A stretch of 64,000 nt of DNA from Chloroflexota bacterium. Its GTDB lineage: Bacteria > Chloroflexota > Dormibacteria > Dormibacterales > Dormibacteraceae. The notes under the pieces are model-generated. The model was given only the letters and a program-made list of their open reading frames with translations, had not been told where the DNA came from and ran no database searches. Shown piece after piece: positions 8,896 through 17,993 of this stretch. The position numbers were made by a program, and so were the translations under genes. The stretch spans positions 25,275 through 89,274 of the forward strand of contig VBDR01000029.1 in the NCBI GenBank assembly GCA_005882135.1, given 5' to 3'. Each line of letters begins with the position of its first letter. Within the stretch, counting starts at the first letter, position 1.

Positions 8896-11682
8896 TCACC
8901 GGACGGCTGACCTCACCGCCGTGACCAGGGCTCGCCACCCGGCGGCGGGCTCGCGACCCAGCGTCACCCTCAGCACCGGCAATCGGCGCGAGGCCAGCGA
9001 CTGCAGATCGCCGATCGCCTGCGCCTGCTTCAGCACCGAGAAGGTGTAGGGCTGGCCCGGAATCGCGACATCCCTGGTGTCGTCCTGCACGACCTGCAGG
9101 AAAAGCCCGGTCTTCGGCCCGCCTTTGTGCAGCTGACCGGTCGAATGGAGGAAACGGGGGCCGTACCCCGCCGTCGTGGCCAGCTTCCTGCTGTCGCGAA
9201 CGGCAGTTCGGATCGCGGCGATGGCCGCTTCGGAACCCGGCGTTCGCGCGGTGTACGCCATGATCGCGAAATAGGCGCCCCGTCTGGCCTGCTTGAGGAG
9301 CGACGCGAGGGCCGGCTTCGCTTTCGACGCCGCCACTGACTCGGCAGCCGGCAGCTTGCGGCGGCTCTTGAAAGTGGCGAGCACTTTTCGGGTGTTGTCC
9401 TTCGACTCCTGCACGTTGGGCTGGTCGAAAGCGTCGATGCCGAGGATTGCGCCCGCGACCGCGGTCGCCACCTCCCAGCGGAAGAACTCGCCGCCGAGAT
9501 CCAGCTTGTCGCGCAGCGTCAGGGTTACCACCGGTTGGCCGGCCCTCTCGAGCGCTTGCACCGCGCGGTGAGGAGGGTCGGCCTCCATGCGGATGTACAC
9601 GAAGAAGCGGTCGTCGCCGTAGACCGCGGGCTTGCCTACCGGCTCACCTTCGATTGGAACGATGCCCTTGCCTTCCTTGCCGGTGCTCTCAGCGATCAGC
9701 TGCTCCACCCAGTAGCCGAACGTCGCCACTTTCGGCGAGGCGATCAGCGTCACCTTGTTGCGACCCTGCGTCGCGAGGCGTCCCATGACGCCGCCCAGCC
9801 AGGCGCCGGGATTGCTTTCGACCGGCACCGAGTCGGCGCACGAGTGCTCCATCTCGATCGCTCGCTCCAGCATCTCCGCCACGTTGACGCCCATCAAAGC
9901 ACCAGGCACGAGTCCGAAATACGAGAGCGCCGAATAGCGACCTCCGATGTCGGGCGGGTTCGGGAAGATCCAGCGAAACTCGTGCTCCTTGGCCAGTTTC
10001 TCCAGTCCTGAGCCCGGGTCGGTGATGGCCGCGAACTGCCTGCCTCTGCGTTTCGCCTGCTCCCAGAAATAGGCGAAGTGCGAGAGGGTCTCGGTCGTCT
10101 CGCCGGATTTCGACGCAACGATGAAAAGAGAGGTCTGGATCTTGATCTTCGACCGGACGCCCAGGATCGTCGCCGGGTCGGTGGTGTCGAGGACGTGCAG
10201 CTTGGGATGGCCCTTGACCCCACCGAAGGTGTGGCGCAACACGTCCGGGCACAGGCTCGACCCGCCCATGCCGAGCAGCACGACGTCGGTAAACGCACGC
10301 CCCTGCTTGGCGAGGTCGCTGAGCTCGCTTGCCTTCTCGAGCATCTTGTCGGCCACGTCGAGCCACCCCAGCCGGTCGTGGATCTCCTGGCGTTTCGCGG
10401 GATCCGCACTCCACAGCGTCGAATCCTTGGCCCACAGCCGGCGTGGCGCGCCGTCCTTCTGCAGCTTTGCGATCTGGGTGTCGACCGCCGGCTGCAGCCC
10501 GCCGAGGCTGTACCACTGACGCGGGCCCTTGCCGGCCTTGATGTCCTTCGCGCTCTTCTCGAGGGCGGCGAGAAGGCTCTCGAACGACTTGGAGAAGGCA
10601 TCCACGCCCTCAACCTCGAGCTCATGAGTGACCTGGTCCAGGTCCACACCCGCGTCGGCCAGCTGCCTCAGCTGACGCCGAGCCACATCCACGTTCTCGT
10701 CGAGGCTGCGGCGAACCTCGCCGTGCTCGCGGAACGCGGCCAGGGTCGCGGGAGGCACGGTGTCCACGGTGTCGGGACCGATGAGCTCCTCGACGTAATA
10801 GGTATCCGGATACCGAGGGTCCTTCGTCGAGGTGCTTGCCCACAGGCATCGCTGCGTGCGCGCGCCGGCCTTGCGCAGCCTGTCCCAGCGCGGCCCGGCA
10901 AACAGCTCCTTGTAGTGCTCGTAGGCCATCTTCGAGTTGGCGATGGCGGCCTTGCCGAAAAGCTGGTCCAGCGACCGCTTCTGTTGGGGATCCTGGGCCT
11001 GGTTGACCTTCTCGGCGAGGATCTTGTCCACCTTCGTGTCGACGCGGCTGACGAAAAAGCTCGCCACGCTGGCCACCTTGCTGAGGTCGCCGCCATCCTT
11101 GTGCAGCTTTTCCAGCCCGGCGAGATAAGCCTCGACCACCTCCGTGTAGCGCTCGACGGCAAAGATCAAGGTGATGTTGATGTTGTGGCCCTTCGAGATC
11201 TGGTCGAAGATCGCAGGCAGCCCTTCCTGAGTGGCAGGGATCTTCACCATCACGTTCGGCCGCTTGCAGCGGTCGCGAAGGTCTTCCGCCATCCGTATCG
11301 TGCCGCGCGTGTTGTTCGCGAGTGTGGGCGCTACTTCGATGCTGACGAAGCCGTCGCGACCTTTCGTCTTGTCGTAGACGGGGCGGAAGGTATCGGCGGC
11401 CGCCTGGATGTCCTCGACCATGAGCGCCCACAGCATGTCGGCGGGCTTCTTCTTCTCGCGCACCAGCTCGACCATCGCCGCGTCGTAGTCGCTGGAGCCA
11501 CTGACCGCCTTCTCGAAGATCGTCGGGTTGGAGGTGACACCTGTCAGGCCCTCATCGCGCAGGCGTGCCAGCTCGCCTGAGGTGATGAGCTGGCGGCGGA
11601 TGTTGTCGAGCCACAGCGATTGGCCGACCTGGCGCAGCTCTTTGATCGCGGTCGGCTTGCGGGTAGTGGTGGCGGTCGCCAT
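8896..11682 (-). CDS. tal-pgi: bifunctional transaldolase / glucose-6-phosphate isomerase
   Basis: A 928-residue fusion. The N-terminal half (to about residue 370) is a transaldolase: GVTSNPTIFEKA near residue 49, the Schiff-base lysine in VMVKIPAT near residue 145, and SFFVSRVDTKVD near residue 208. The C-terminal half is a glucose-6-phosphate isomerase: MGGSSLCPDVLRH near residue 477, ASKSGETTETL near residue 527, SYFGLVPGALMG near residue 590. The fusion joins the non-oxidative branch with recycling of fructose-6-phosphate to glucose-6-phosphate, which feeds zwf. The start ATG 11682 overlaps the transketolase stop by one base (a GTG one codon upstream is the alternative). Such fusions are known in several bacterial groups. 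Confidence 0.95.
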   Translation of the reverse strand: MATATTTRKPTAIKELRQVGQSLWLDNIRRQLITSGELARLRDEGLTGVTSNPTIFEKAVSGSSDYDAAMVELVREKKKPADMLWALMVEDIQAAADTFRPVYDKTKGRDGFVSIEVAPTLANNTRGTIRMAEDLRDRCKRPNVMVKIPATQEGLPAIFDQISKGHNINITLIFAVERYTEVVEAYLAGLEKLHKDGGDLSKVASVASFFVSRVDTKVDKILAEKVNQAQDPQQKRSLDQLFGKAAIANSKMAYEHYKELFAGPRWDRLRKAGARTQRCLWASTSTKDPRYPDTYYVEELIGPDTVDTVPPATLAAFREHGEVRRSLDENVDVARRQLRQLADAGVDLDQVTHELEVEGVDAFSKSFESLLAALEKSAKDIKAGKGPRQWYSLGGLQPAVDTQIAKLQKDGAPRRLWAKDSTLWSADPAKRQEIHDRLGWLDVADKMLEKASELSDLAKQGRAFTDVVLLGMGGSSLCPDVLRHTFGGVKGHPKLHVLDTTDPATILGVRSKIKIQTSLFIVASKSGETTETLSHFAYFWEQAKRRGRQFAAITDPGSGLEKLAKEHEFRWIFPNPPDIGGRYSALSYFGLVPGALMGVNVAEMLERAIEMEHSCADSVPVESNPGAWLGGVMGRLATQGRNKVTLIASPKVATFGYWVEQLIAESTGKEGKGIVPIEGEPVGKPAVYGDDRFFVYIRMEADPPHRAVQALERAGQPVVTLTLRDKLDLGGEFFRWEVATAVAGAILGIDAFDQPNVQESKDNTRKVLATFKSRRKLPAAESVAASKAKPALASLLKQARRGAYFAIMAYTARTPGSEAAIAAIRTAVRDSRKLATTAGYGPRFLHSTGQLHKGGPKTGLFLQVVQDDTRDVAIPGQPYTFSVLKQAQAIGDLQSLASRRLPVLRVTLGREPAAGWRALVTAVRSAVR

Positions 11683-13547
11683 CACTTCGCCTGCGCGAGC
11701 CTGGTCGCGGCCGCGACGATGTGCCGGCTCGAGATGCCGGCGGCGTTCATCAGCTCCTCGGGCTTGCCGGACTCCGGCAGTCCCTTGACCGCAAGGTGAA
11801 CCACCCGCGCCGCCGGATCGCCCGCCAGCGCCTCGAGCACCGCCGCGCCGAGCCCGCCTTCCGGGTAGTGGTCTTCGACCACGACCAAGCGGCCTTTCGT
11901 GACCCGCGCCGCCTCGCGCAGCGTCTTTACGTCGACCGGCTTCACCGAGTAAAGATCGATCACGCGGACGGGGATCTTCTTGGCCGCCAGCGCATCCGCC
12001 GCCGCCAGGCAGCCGTGCAGCGTGACGCCGGCGCCGATGAGCGCGACTTTGTCCTTGGGGCTCTGGCGGAGCACCTTGGAACCGCCGACCTTGAAGGTCT
12101 CGCCCGCGCCATACAGCGTCGGGTAGGCGCCGCGTGTTGTCCGCATGAACACGATGCCCGGGGTGTCGGCCATGATCCGCGTGAGCTTGGCGGCCTGGTT
12201 GGGGTCGCAGGGATAAAACACCGTCGAGCTGTGAATCGCGCGCATCGACGCCAGGTCCTCGAGCGCCATCTGGGAAGGCCCGTCCTGGCCGATCTCGACC
12301 CCGGCGTGCGAGCCGACAAGCCGGAGATTGGCCTGCGAGATACCGGCCATGCGGATGAAGTCATAAGCGCGGCTGAAGAACGCGGCGAAGGTCGAGGCGA
12401 ACGGCTTGTAGCCGCGCACGCTCATGCCGACCGCCGTCGCGATCAGCTGCTGCTCCGAGATCCACATCTCGAAGAAGCGCTCGGGGTGCGCCTTTGCGAA
12501 CTCGTCCGCGTGGGTCGAGTTGGAAACCTCGCCGTCCATCGCCACAACCTCGGGGATGGCGGCAAGCGCGAGCAGGGCGTCGCCGTACGCCTTCCGGGTG
12601 GCGACCTTGTCCTCTTTCTTGTATACGGGCAGGACCGGCTCGGCGTCCACGAGCCGCCTGGGCACTGCTGTGCGCTCGGGCTTCTGCGTCTTCACCTTCA
12701 GGCTCTTGATGCCGCCGAGCTCCTTGATCGCGCGCTCGGCCATGTCCGGAGGCAGGGCCTTGCCGTGCCAACCGTCCTTGTTCTCGATCTCCGAAAAGCC
12801 CTTGCCTTTGATCGTCTTGGCGATGATCACCGTCGGCTTGCCGGTGTTCGAGAGCGCCTCCCCGAACGCGCGGTCGATGGAAGCCATATCGTGGCCGTCG
12901 ATCACGATCGGGAAGCAGCCGAACGCCTCGACCCGGCGCCGGTAGACATCGAGGTTCCAGCCGAATTCGGTCTCGCCGCGTTGACCCAGTCGGTTGATGT
13001 CCCAGATCGCGGTCAGGTTCGAGAGCTGGTAGTGGCCCGCCTTGTCGAGCGCTTCCCAGATCGAACCTTCGGCAAGCTCCGAGTCGCCGCAGAGCACCCA
13101 GACGTGATAGGGCAGCTTGTCCAGATACTGTCCCGCGAGCGCCACGCCGACCCCGATCGGCAGGCCCTGGCCCAGCGAACCGGTGGCCACGTCGACCCAT
13201 GGGATGGCCGGCGTCGGGTGGCCCTGGAGGCGCGATCCGAACTTGCGGAACGTCATCATCTCGGCGTCGGTGATGGCGCCGACCGACTTGAACATCGCGT
13301 AACAGAGGGGCGACGCGTGACCCTTCGAGTAGATCAGGTGGTCGTTGTTGGGGTCTTTCGGCTTGCTCCAGTCGTACTGCAGGTAGCGCGTGATCAGGAC
13401 CGCGATCAGGTCCGCGGCCGACATCGACGACGTCGGGTGGCCGGAGGCGGCCGCGGTGCTGCAGCGGATGGAGTCAACGCGCAGCTGCTGGCCTAGCTGG
13501 CGAGCGAACTCGAGATCAGTGGTCGCAATCGTCTCGGTGACCGCCAT
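11682..13547 (-). CDS. tkt: transketolase
   Basis: Transfers two-carbon ketol units between sugar phosphates in the non-oxidative pentose phosphate branch, using thiamine diphosphate. The 621-residue protein shows SGHPTSSMSAAD near residue 35, the ThDP/Mg motif GDSELAEGSIWEA near residue 150 continuing to WDINRLGQ, DGHD near residue 210, and the second-domain IGQDGPSQMALEDL near residue 415 with the catalytic-region His/Glu. The ATG at 13547 is preceded by GGGGAG 5 bp upstream on the minus strand; the longer open frame to 13637 is rejected. First gene of the eight-gene pentose phosphate operon, so the operon promoter should lie within 13548-13630. Confidence 0.95.
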   Translation of the reverse strand: MAVTETIATTDLEFARQLGQQLRVDSIRCSTAAASGHPTSSMSAADLIAVLITRYLQYDWSKPKDPNNDHLIYSKGHASPLCYAMFKSVGAITDAEMMTFRKFGSRLQGHPTPAIPWVDVATGSLGQGLPIGVGVALAGQYLDKLPYHVWVLCGDSELAEGSIWEALDKAGHYQLSNLTAIWDINRLGQRGETEFGWNLDVYRRRVEAFGCFPIVIDGHDMASIDRAFGEALSNTGKPTVIIAKTIKGKGFSEIENKDGWHGKALPPDMAERAIKELGGIKSLKVKTQKPERTAVPRRLVDAEPVLPVYKKEDKVATRKAYGDALLALAAIPEVVAMDGEVSNSTHADEFAKAHPERFFEMWISEQQLIATAVGMSVRGYKPFASTFAAFFSRAYDFIRMAGISQANLRLVGSHAGVEIGQDGPSQMALEDLASMRAIHSSTVFYPCDPNQAAKLTRIMADTPGIVFMRTTRGAYPTLYGAGETFKVGGSKVLRQSPKDKVALIGAGVTLHGCLAAADALAAKKIPVRVIDLYSVKPVDVKTLREAARVTKGRLVVVEDHYPEGGLGAAVLEALAGDPAARVVHLAVKGLPESGKPEELMNAAGISSRHIVAAATRLAQAK

Positions 13548-13627
13548 GTCACTCCCCTGGCACACAAGGTGCACGGATGCCGTTCCCGGCTTTGGGCTAT
13601 GTGACTCTAAGTTTATCGGCCGTTCAG

Positions 13628-13670
13628 TCCTCCCCATTCGGGAGGAGGTGCCCGCGCCGTGGGCGCAGGG
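13628..13670. repeat. dispersed palindromic repeat, upstream of tkt
   Basis: Core CCTCCCC-ATTC-GGGAGG followed by the second palindrome GCCCGCGCCGTGGGCGC. It lies between the divergent tkt and exosortase-remnant genes. The surrounding 284-bp gap (13548-13831) shows no other recognisable feature. Confidence 0.7.
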
Positions 13671-13831
13671 CCGCAGACCTGGCGCGAAATCGCCACCCGT
13701 GCCACTGTCCCGCCAAATTCCGATCCCCCGAACCCAGCACTCGATGCAGCAACCCCGGTCCCCTCTTCCTGGCCCGAACCACTCCTGATGGCACAGGCCG
13801 AGTCAGACGCATCGGATCGCGCCAGGGCAAG

Positions 13832-14131
13832 ATGGGCCGCTCGCTCCTTCTGGTCGGTCTACGCGGACCGTACTCGCTGGAAGCCAGGGCCCAGGCTGTT
13901 CTGCTCGGTCTGCTGGGGACGCTGCTCCTGAACCTGGCCCGCATGGCCGCTGTGGCCCTCGTCGCGACCTGGGGCGGCTTTGTGCCGGCGGTCGTCTTCC
14001 ACGATTACGGCGGCACGGCGCTGATCGTCTTGTGGTTGTTCGCCTTTTGGTTTGCCGCCACCCGGTGGATCCTTGGCGAGCGCCTCCGTCCGGCTTCGCC
14101 GGACACCTCCCCAGGAATGGGGAGGACCTGA
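13832..14131 (+). pseudogene. C-terminal fragment of an exosortase/archaeosortase-like membrane protease
   Basis: A 99-residue frame with three hydrophobic segments. The sequence NLARMAAVALVATWGG followed by VFHDYGGTALIVLW resembles the C-terminal third of exosortase/archaeosortase proteins, where an Arg after the N-L motif and a His before a D/G motif complete a Cys-Arg-His catalytic triad. The Cys-containing region and the preceding transmembrane helices are absent: the frame upstream (13577-13831) is open but has no membrane character and includes a palindromic repeat. I read it as a truncated, probably non-functional remnant. The last ~12 codons are encoded by another palindromic repeat. 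Family assignment is from motif memory only; an unrelated small membrane protein is possible. Confidence 0.45.
14083..14128. repeat. dispersed palindromic repeat at end of exosortase remnant
   Basis: Module B CCGGCTTCGCCGG then core CCTCCCC-AGGAAT-GGGGAGG. It encodes the C-terminus of the remnant (PDTSPGMGRT) and ends at the convergent pepF stop region. Confidence 0.85.
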
Positions 14132-15904
14132 TCACTTGATCCCGGAGAGGCCCTCGACCTCGGTCACCATCCCGTCCAGGATCTTCAGCCCGGCGTCCCA
14201 GAAATCGGGGTTGGTGATGTCCATGCCGATGCGCTTGACCAGCTCGTCTGGCCTGGTCGAGCCACCGGCGGCGAGGAACTCAAGGTACTGTTCGACGAAC
14301 TCCTCGCCGCGTTCGAGATAGCGGTGATAGACCGAAAGCGCGAGCAGGTTGCCAAAGGCGTATGCGTACACGTAACCAGGCGTGTGCAGGAAATGGCCGA
14401 CGTAGCTCCACCAGACCTTGTGCTCTTCGGTGAGGATCAGGGCGTCGCCGAACATCGGCTGCAGCTTCTCCTGGAACATCTCGCCTAGCTCCTCGACCGA
14501 AAGCTCGCCCTCCGTCCGGCGCCGGTTGTGGCTGGCGTCCTCGTAGCGGTTGAAGGCGACCTGGCGGAAAACCGTGGAAAATGCGTCCTCGCACTGGCCG
14601 CAAAGCAAGGCGAGCCGCACCTTGGGGTCCTTCTCCTCGGCCATGATCCGATCGAAGGTCAGGGCTTCGCCGAACACGGATGCCGTCTCCGCAAGGGTCA
14701 ACGGCGGGTGGTAGTCGAAGATGTGCTGCTTGGAGGCGAGGCGGTCATGCAGACCGTGCCCGAGCTCATGCGCGAGCACGAGCGCGTCGCGCAGCTTGCC
14801 GGTGAAGTTCAACAGCACGTAGGGATGGTGACCCGGCGTCACCGGCATGCAGTACGCGCCGCCGGCCTTGCCGGGCACTACCGGCGCATCGATCCAGCTG
14901 TTCTTGAAGAACTCCTCCACCTGAGACCCCGCGCGTTTCGAAAACCTGTAGTACGAACCGAGGACGAGCTCCTTGGCGTCATCCCACGTGAGGTCGCGTG
15001 TGGTGTCGCTGACAGGGGCGTAGCGGTCCCACTCGTGCAAGTCGCCGACGTTGAGCAGCTTTCGCTTGACCCGGTAGTAGCGGACGCAGACGTCGTAGCG
15101 GCCGGTCACCGCGTCCACCAGCGCCTGCACCGCCTCGTCGGAAGTCTCGTTGGCCAGGTTGCGGGAGCTGATCCACGTCGGAAAATGCCTCAGGCGATCA
15201 TCGATCGCCTTTTCCTGGAGGATCACGTTGAAGATGTAGCCGCGCGTTCGGAGGTCGCCGCTCAGAGCCTGCGTCAAAGCGGCGCTCGCCTGCCGGCGAA
15301 CCTCGCGGTCCGGCTCCCGGAGCAGTGTCAGCGCCTGGTCGAGCGCCAGGTCCCGCCCGTCGACCTCGACGCGGATTCGGGCGCAGAGCTCCTCGAAGAG
15401 GCGAACCCAGGATGAGCTGCCCACCGGGCTGAAGTCGGTGAGGACGCGCTCCTCCGGCTCCGAAAGTTGATGCGGGCGAAACTTCCTCGCCTCATCGACC
15501 GTGTGGCGGTAGATGGCCGACTCGGGGTCGGCATAGAGCTTGGCGGCGTGCTCGTCGGTGATCTGCGCGAGCTCGAGCGCGAAAAACACCATGTGGCTGC
15601 CACGCTCCGCGCTCGCTTCGCGCACGCGCGCGAGCAGGCGACCGGCGGCGTTGTCTTGTGTGTTCTCGCTATGCAGCATGTACGCGTAGACCTCTGCCCG
15701 CGTCGAAGACTCTTCGTAATCGGCCAGCTCCCGCATCATGGCCGCGAACGGTTTCGGCGCCAGGGTCGCGACCTTACCTTTGTATGTCGCCTCGAAGGCC
15801 TTCGCTCGCTCGAGGTCTCGCGCGAGCGCAGCTTCGATCTTCGGATCGTCGGGCGACGCGAAGAGATCGCTTAGATTCCAGCGAACATCCTCCGCGCCGG
15901 TCAT
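14132..15904 (-). CDS. pepF: M3 family oligoendopeptidase F
   Basis: Cytosolic zinc metallopeptidase that trims short peptides. The 590-residue protein has the M3 zinc motif HELGHGLHD near residue 390 with the downstream Glu in TLAETASVFGEAL as third ligand, and the PepF-type N-terminus (WNLSDLF). The C-terminal region holds the substrate-side motif HTPGYVYAYAFGNLLAL. Start set at ATG 15904 because the protein family begins with this WNLSDLF block; the longer frame adds a sequence overlapping the transglutaminase gene end. Lies 25 bp after the transglutaminase gene and probably forms the last gene of the moxR cluster. Confidence 0.93.
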   Translation of the reverse strand: MTGAEDVRWNLSDLFASPDDPKIEAALARDLERAKAFEATYKGKVATLAPKPFAAMMRELADYEESSTRAEVYAYMLHSENTQDNAAGRLLARVREASAERGSHMVFFALELAQITDEHAAKLYADPESAIYRHTVDEARKFRPHQLSEPEERVLTDFSPVGSSSWVRLFEELCARIRVEVDGRDLALDQALTLLREPDREVRRQASAALTQALSGDLRTRGYIFNVILQEKAIDDRLRHFPTWISSRNLANETSDEAVQALVDAVTGRYDVCVRYYRVKRKLLNVGDLHEWDRYAPVSDTTRDLTWDDAKELVLGSYYRFSKRAGSQVEEFFKNSWIDAPVVPGKAGGAYCMPVTPGHHPYVLLNFTGKLRDALVLAHELGHGLHDRLASKQHIFDYHPPLTLAETASVFGEALTFDRIMAEEKDPKVRLALLCGQCEDAFSTVFRQVAFNRYEDASHNRRRTEGELSVEELGEMFQEKLQPMFGDALILTEEHKVWWSYVGHFLHTPGYVYAYAFGNLLALSVYHRYLERGEEFVEQYLEFLAAGGSTRPDELVKRIGMDITNPDFWDAGLKILDGMVTEVEGLSGIK

Positions 15905-15929
15905 CTTTAGAGCCTGGGCCACTTGAAAT

Positions 15930-17993
15930 TCAGGATATCCGCTCGGCCAGCTCGCGCACCCGCCGGGGGTTAGGCCAACGGCCTGCATAAACGCCCTCGT
16001 TGACCGCTCGAGTCACCTCCTCGAGCAGGTCCTCTCCCCCTGGCTGCCCCACCCCGGCGTCCCCCCTGCCCGGCTGCGCCGGCCACCTCCCCATGAATGG
16101 GGAGGAGTGCATCGCATGCTCGTACTCGAGCGGCGTTTCGGGCGGTGCGCGCCGGCGTCCGAGGCGGCGCTGCAGGCGCTCGTATAAACGAAGCAGCTCC
16201 GACTCTCCTCGCGCGGGTCTGCTTCCTCGCGTCCATCTGCGGCGGCGCAGCCACGCGTACGCCAGCACGACCACCAGCGCGATTGCGATCGCCACCGGGA
16301 TGAGCGCCAGCGCGCCTACCGAGCCGAGCGCCGCGGCCGGGGCGCCGATGGTCAGGTGTGGAATGAGCCGCGCCAGGCCGCCGGCCGCCCAGTGGTTAGG
16401 GAACCGGGTCGCAGCCAGCGGCGGTACACCAGGCGTCGGGTCGACCGGCACCCATCCGTGGCCGGAGAACCAAACCTCCACCCAGGCGTGCGCGTCATGC
16501 TCGCGCACCACCGCCTGGTTGAGGATGGGGTCGTAATCGCCGGTCGCATATCCGGTCGCCAGGCGTGCCGGAATGCCGAGGCTGCGCAGCATCAGCGTCT
16601 CGGCGGTGGCGAACTGCTCGCAGTAGCCGGTCTTGTTGTCGAAGAGAAACCAGTCGACCGGATCGCGACCGGTCGGCACCCGCGGGAGGTCGAGCGTGTA
16701 TCTGTAGTTGGCCTGCAGGTAGCTGGTCAGCGCCATGACGGAGTCGAACGGGTTGGTGGCTTCATTGGTGATGTCAGCGGCCAGCCTTCGCCCCCGCGCC
16801 GACAGGGCCTGGCTGTCGAGGTATTCACGTTCGTAATCGGACAAGCTCAGGTTGCCCTCGTCTGCCCGCAGACTCTCAGGCGAGAGATCTGGCAGGTAGG
16901 AGACGACCGAGTATGTCTGGCCCGGTCGCAAAGGCCCGGGCGTGTGGAAAGTTCCGTAGGCATCCTCGCGCAGCGCGGTCACCGGCGCGTACAGGCTCTC
17001 GATCGGGTAGGCGGCGTTGATCACGCCCGGCAGCGGTCGTAGGACCCGAAATGTCTGCACGAAGGTGCCGAGGTTGTGGGGCGGCGCAGGTGGCAGGAAT
17101 CGCGGTGGCACGAATGGCTGCATCTCGCGGTAGTCGTGATTCGTGGCTGTCCAGACGCCATCGCGATACTGGTCGAAAACCAGGCCGCGCCAGTAGGCGG
17201 GGGCGCCGGTCCGCACGTACATCACGGGCGCATCACCGAGCCTTCCCCGAAAGTGCAGGTCGACGCTGGTCGTCGCGCCCGTCGGATCGCCTGTGAGCTG
17301 GACCAGTGGGAGGGCCGGGCTCTCGAGGTCGCCTTTGAAGCTCGAGAAGTTCGGCAGAGAGATGACGAGCGGGGAGATCGGGATAGCCGTCGGCTGAGGC
17401 ACCGCGACAAACCAACCGACTCCTCCCAGGATGCCTGCGGCAAGCATCAGGGTGAGCGCCCGCGCCGGCACCCGGACCCCCGCCTCCATGCGCTTCAGAT
17501 GCGAGGCGATCCAGAACCCTGCGAGATAAAGAGTCCATAGCGCGAGGAGAATTCCGAACGCGTAGTCCCACGCGTAGACAGCGGCGAGATAAAGGATCGC
17601 AAGGCTGATCCAAAGGCTCGAGTAGCAGTTGCGGCGCGTCTTCAAGTCGAAGCTCGTGATCGCGACCAGCAGGATTGCGAAATTGGCCTGCGGCAGGATG
17701 CCGCCGAAAAGGGCGAGCGCGGAGTCGGCGATCAAATAGAAAAGGGCACCGAACACCAGCGCGGCGAGGAACACCTGGCGCCAGAAACCACGTTTGTGGT
17801 TGCGTTCGCGGTAGCTGACCACGTGGCCGATGCCCGCCGCGATGACGCCGATGACCGGCACCACGTAGTCCTGTCCATAAAGAGCGATGGCGAGCACCGC
17901 GACGGCAAATCCCGAAAACACGAAGGCGCGTCCCTCGACCGAGTGCTCGATGGGCGAGGCCGGCAGCCGAAGCCAGCGTCTCACAGCGGCCAC
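15930..17993 (-). CDS. TgpA-like membrane transglutaminase (DUF3488/DUF4129)
   Basis: A 687-residue protein. About eight N-terminal hydrophobic segments (residues 20-200) form the DUF3488 part; an extracytoplasmic transglutaminase domain follows with the catalytic triad visible as GYCEQFA (Cys), HDAHAWVEVW (His) and VPVDPTPG (Asp); a late transmembrane helix (about 575-600) leads to a cytosolic DUF4129-like tail. Start GTG 17993 overlaps the DUF58 gene by 13 bp. In the MoxR-DUF58-TgpA cluster such proteins are thought to act in envelope or secretion-linked protein maturation. Odd: a palindromic repeat is inserted in frame in the cytosolic tail, encoding SSPFMGRWPAQPGRG. Confidence 0.88.
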   Translation of the reverse strand: MAAVRRWLRLPASPIEHSVEGRAFVFSGFAVAVLAIALYGQDYVVPVIGVIAAGIGHVVSYRERNHKRGFWRQVFLAALVFGALFYLIADSALALFGGILPQANFAILLVAITSFDLKTRRNCYSSLWISLAILYLAAVYAWDYAFGILLALWTLYLAGFWIASHLKRMEAGVRVPARALTLMLAAGILGGVGWFVAVPQPTAIPISPLVISLPNFSSFKGDLESPALPLVQLTGDPTGATTSVDLHFRGRLGDAPVMYVRTGAPAYWRGLVFDQYRDGVWTATNHDYREMQPFVPPRFLPPAPPHNLGTFVQTFRVLRPLPGVINAAYPIESLYAPVTALREDAYGTFHTPGPLRPGQTYSVVSYLPDLSPESLRADEGNLSLSDYEREYLDSQALSARGRRLAADITNEATNPFDSVMALTSYLQANYRYTLDLPRVPTGRDPVDWFLFDNKTGYCEQFATAETLMLRSLGIPARLATGYATGDYDPILNQAVVREHDAHAWVEVWFSGHGWVPVDPTPGVPPLAATRFPNHWAAGGLARLIPHLTIGAPAAALGSVGALALIPVAIAIALVVVLAYAWLRRRRWTRGSRPARGESELLRLYERLQRRLGRRRAPPETPLEYEHAMHSSPFMGRWPAQPGRGDAGVGQPGGEDLLEEVTRAVNEGVYAGRWPNPRRVRELAERIS
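16030..16107. repeat. dispersed palindromic repeat inside the transglutaminase gene
   Basis: Core CCTCCCC-ATGAAT-GGGGAGG (16087-16105) with module B CCCGGCTGCGCCGGC and a G/C-rich flank CCCCACCCCGGCG. It lies wholly within the reading frame, near the 3' end, and is translated. Confidence 0.85.
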
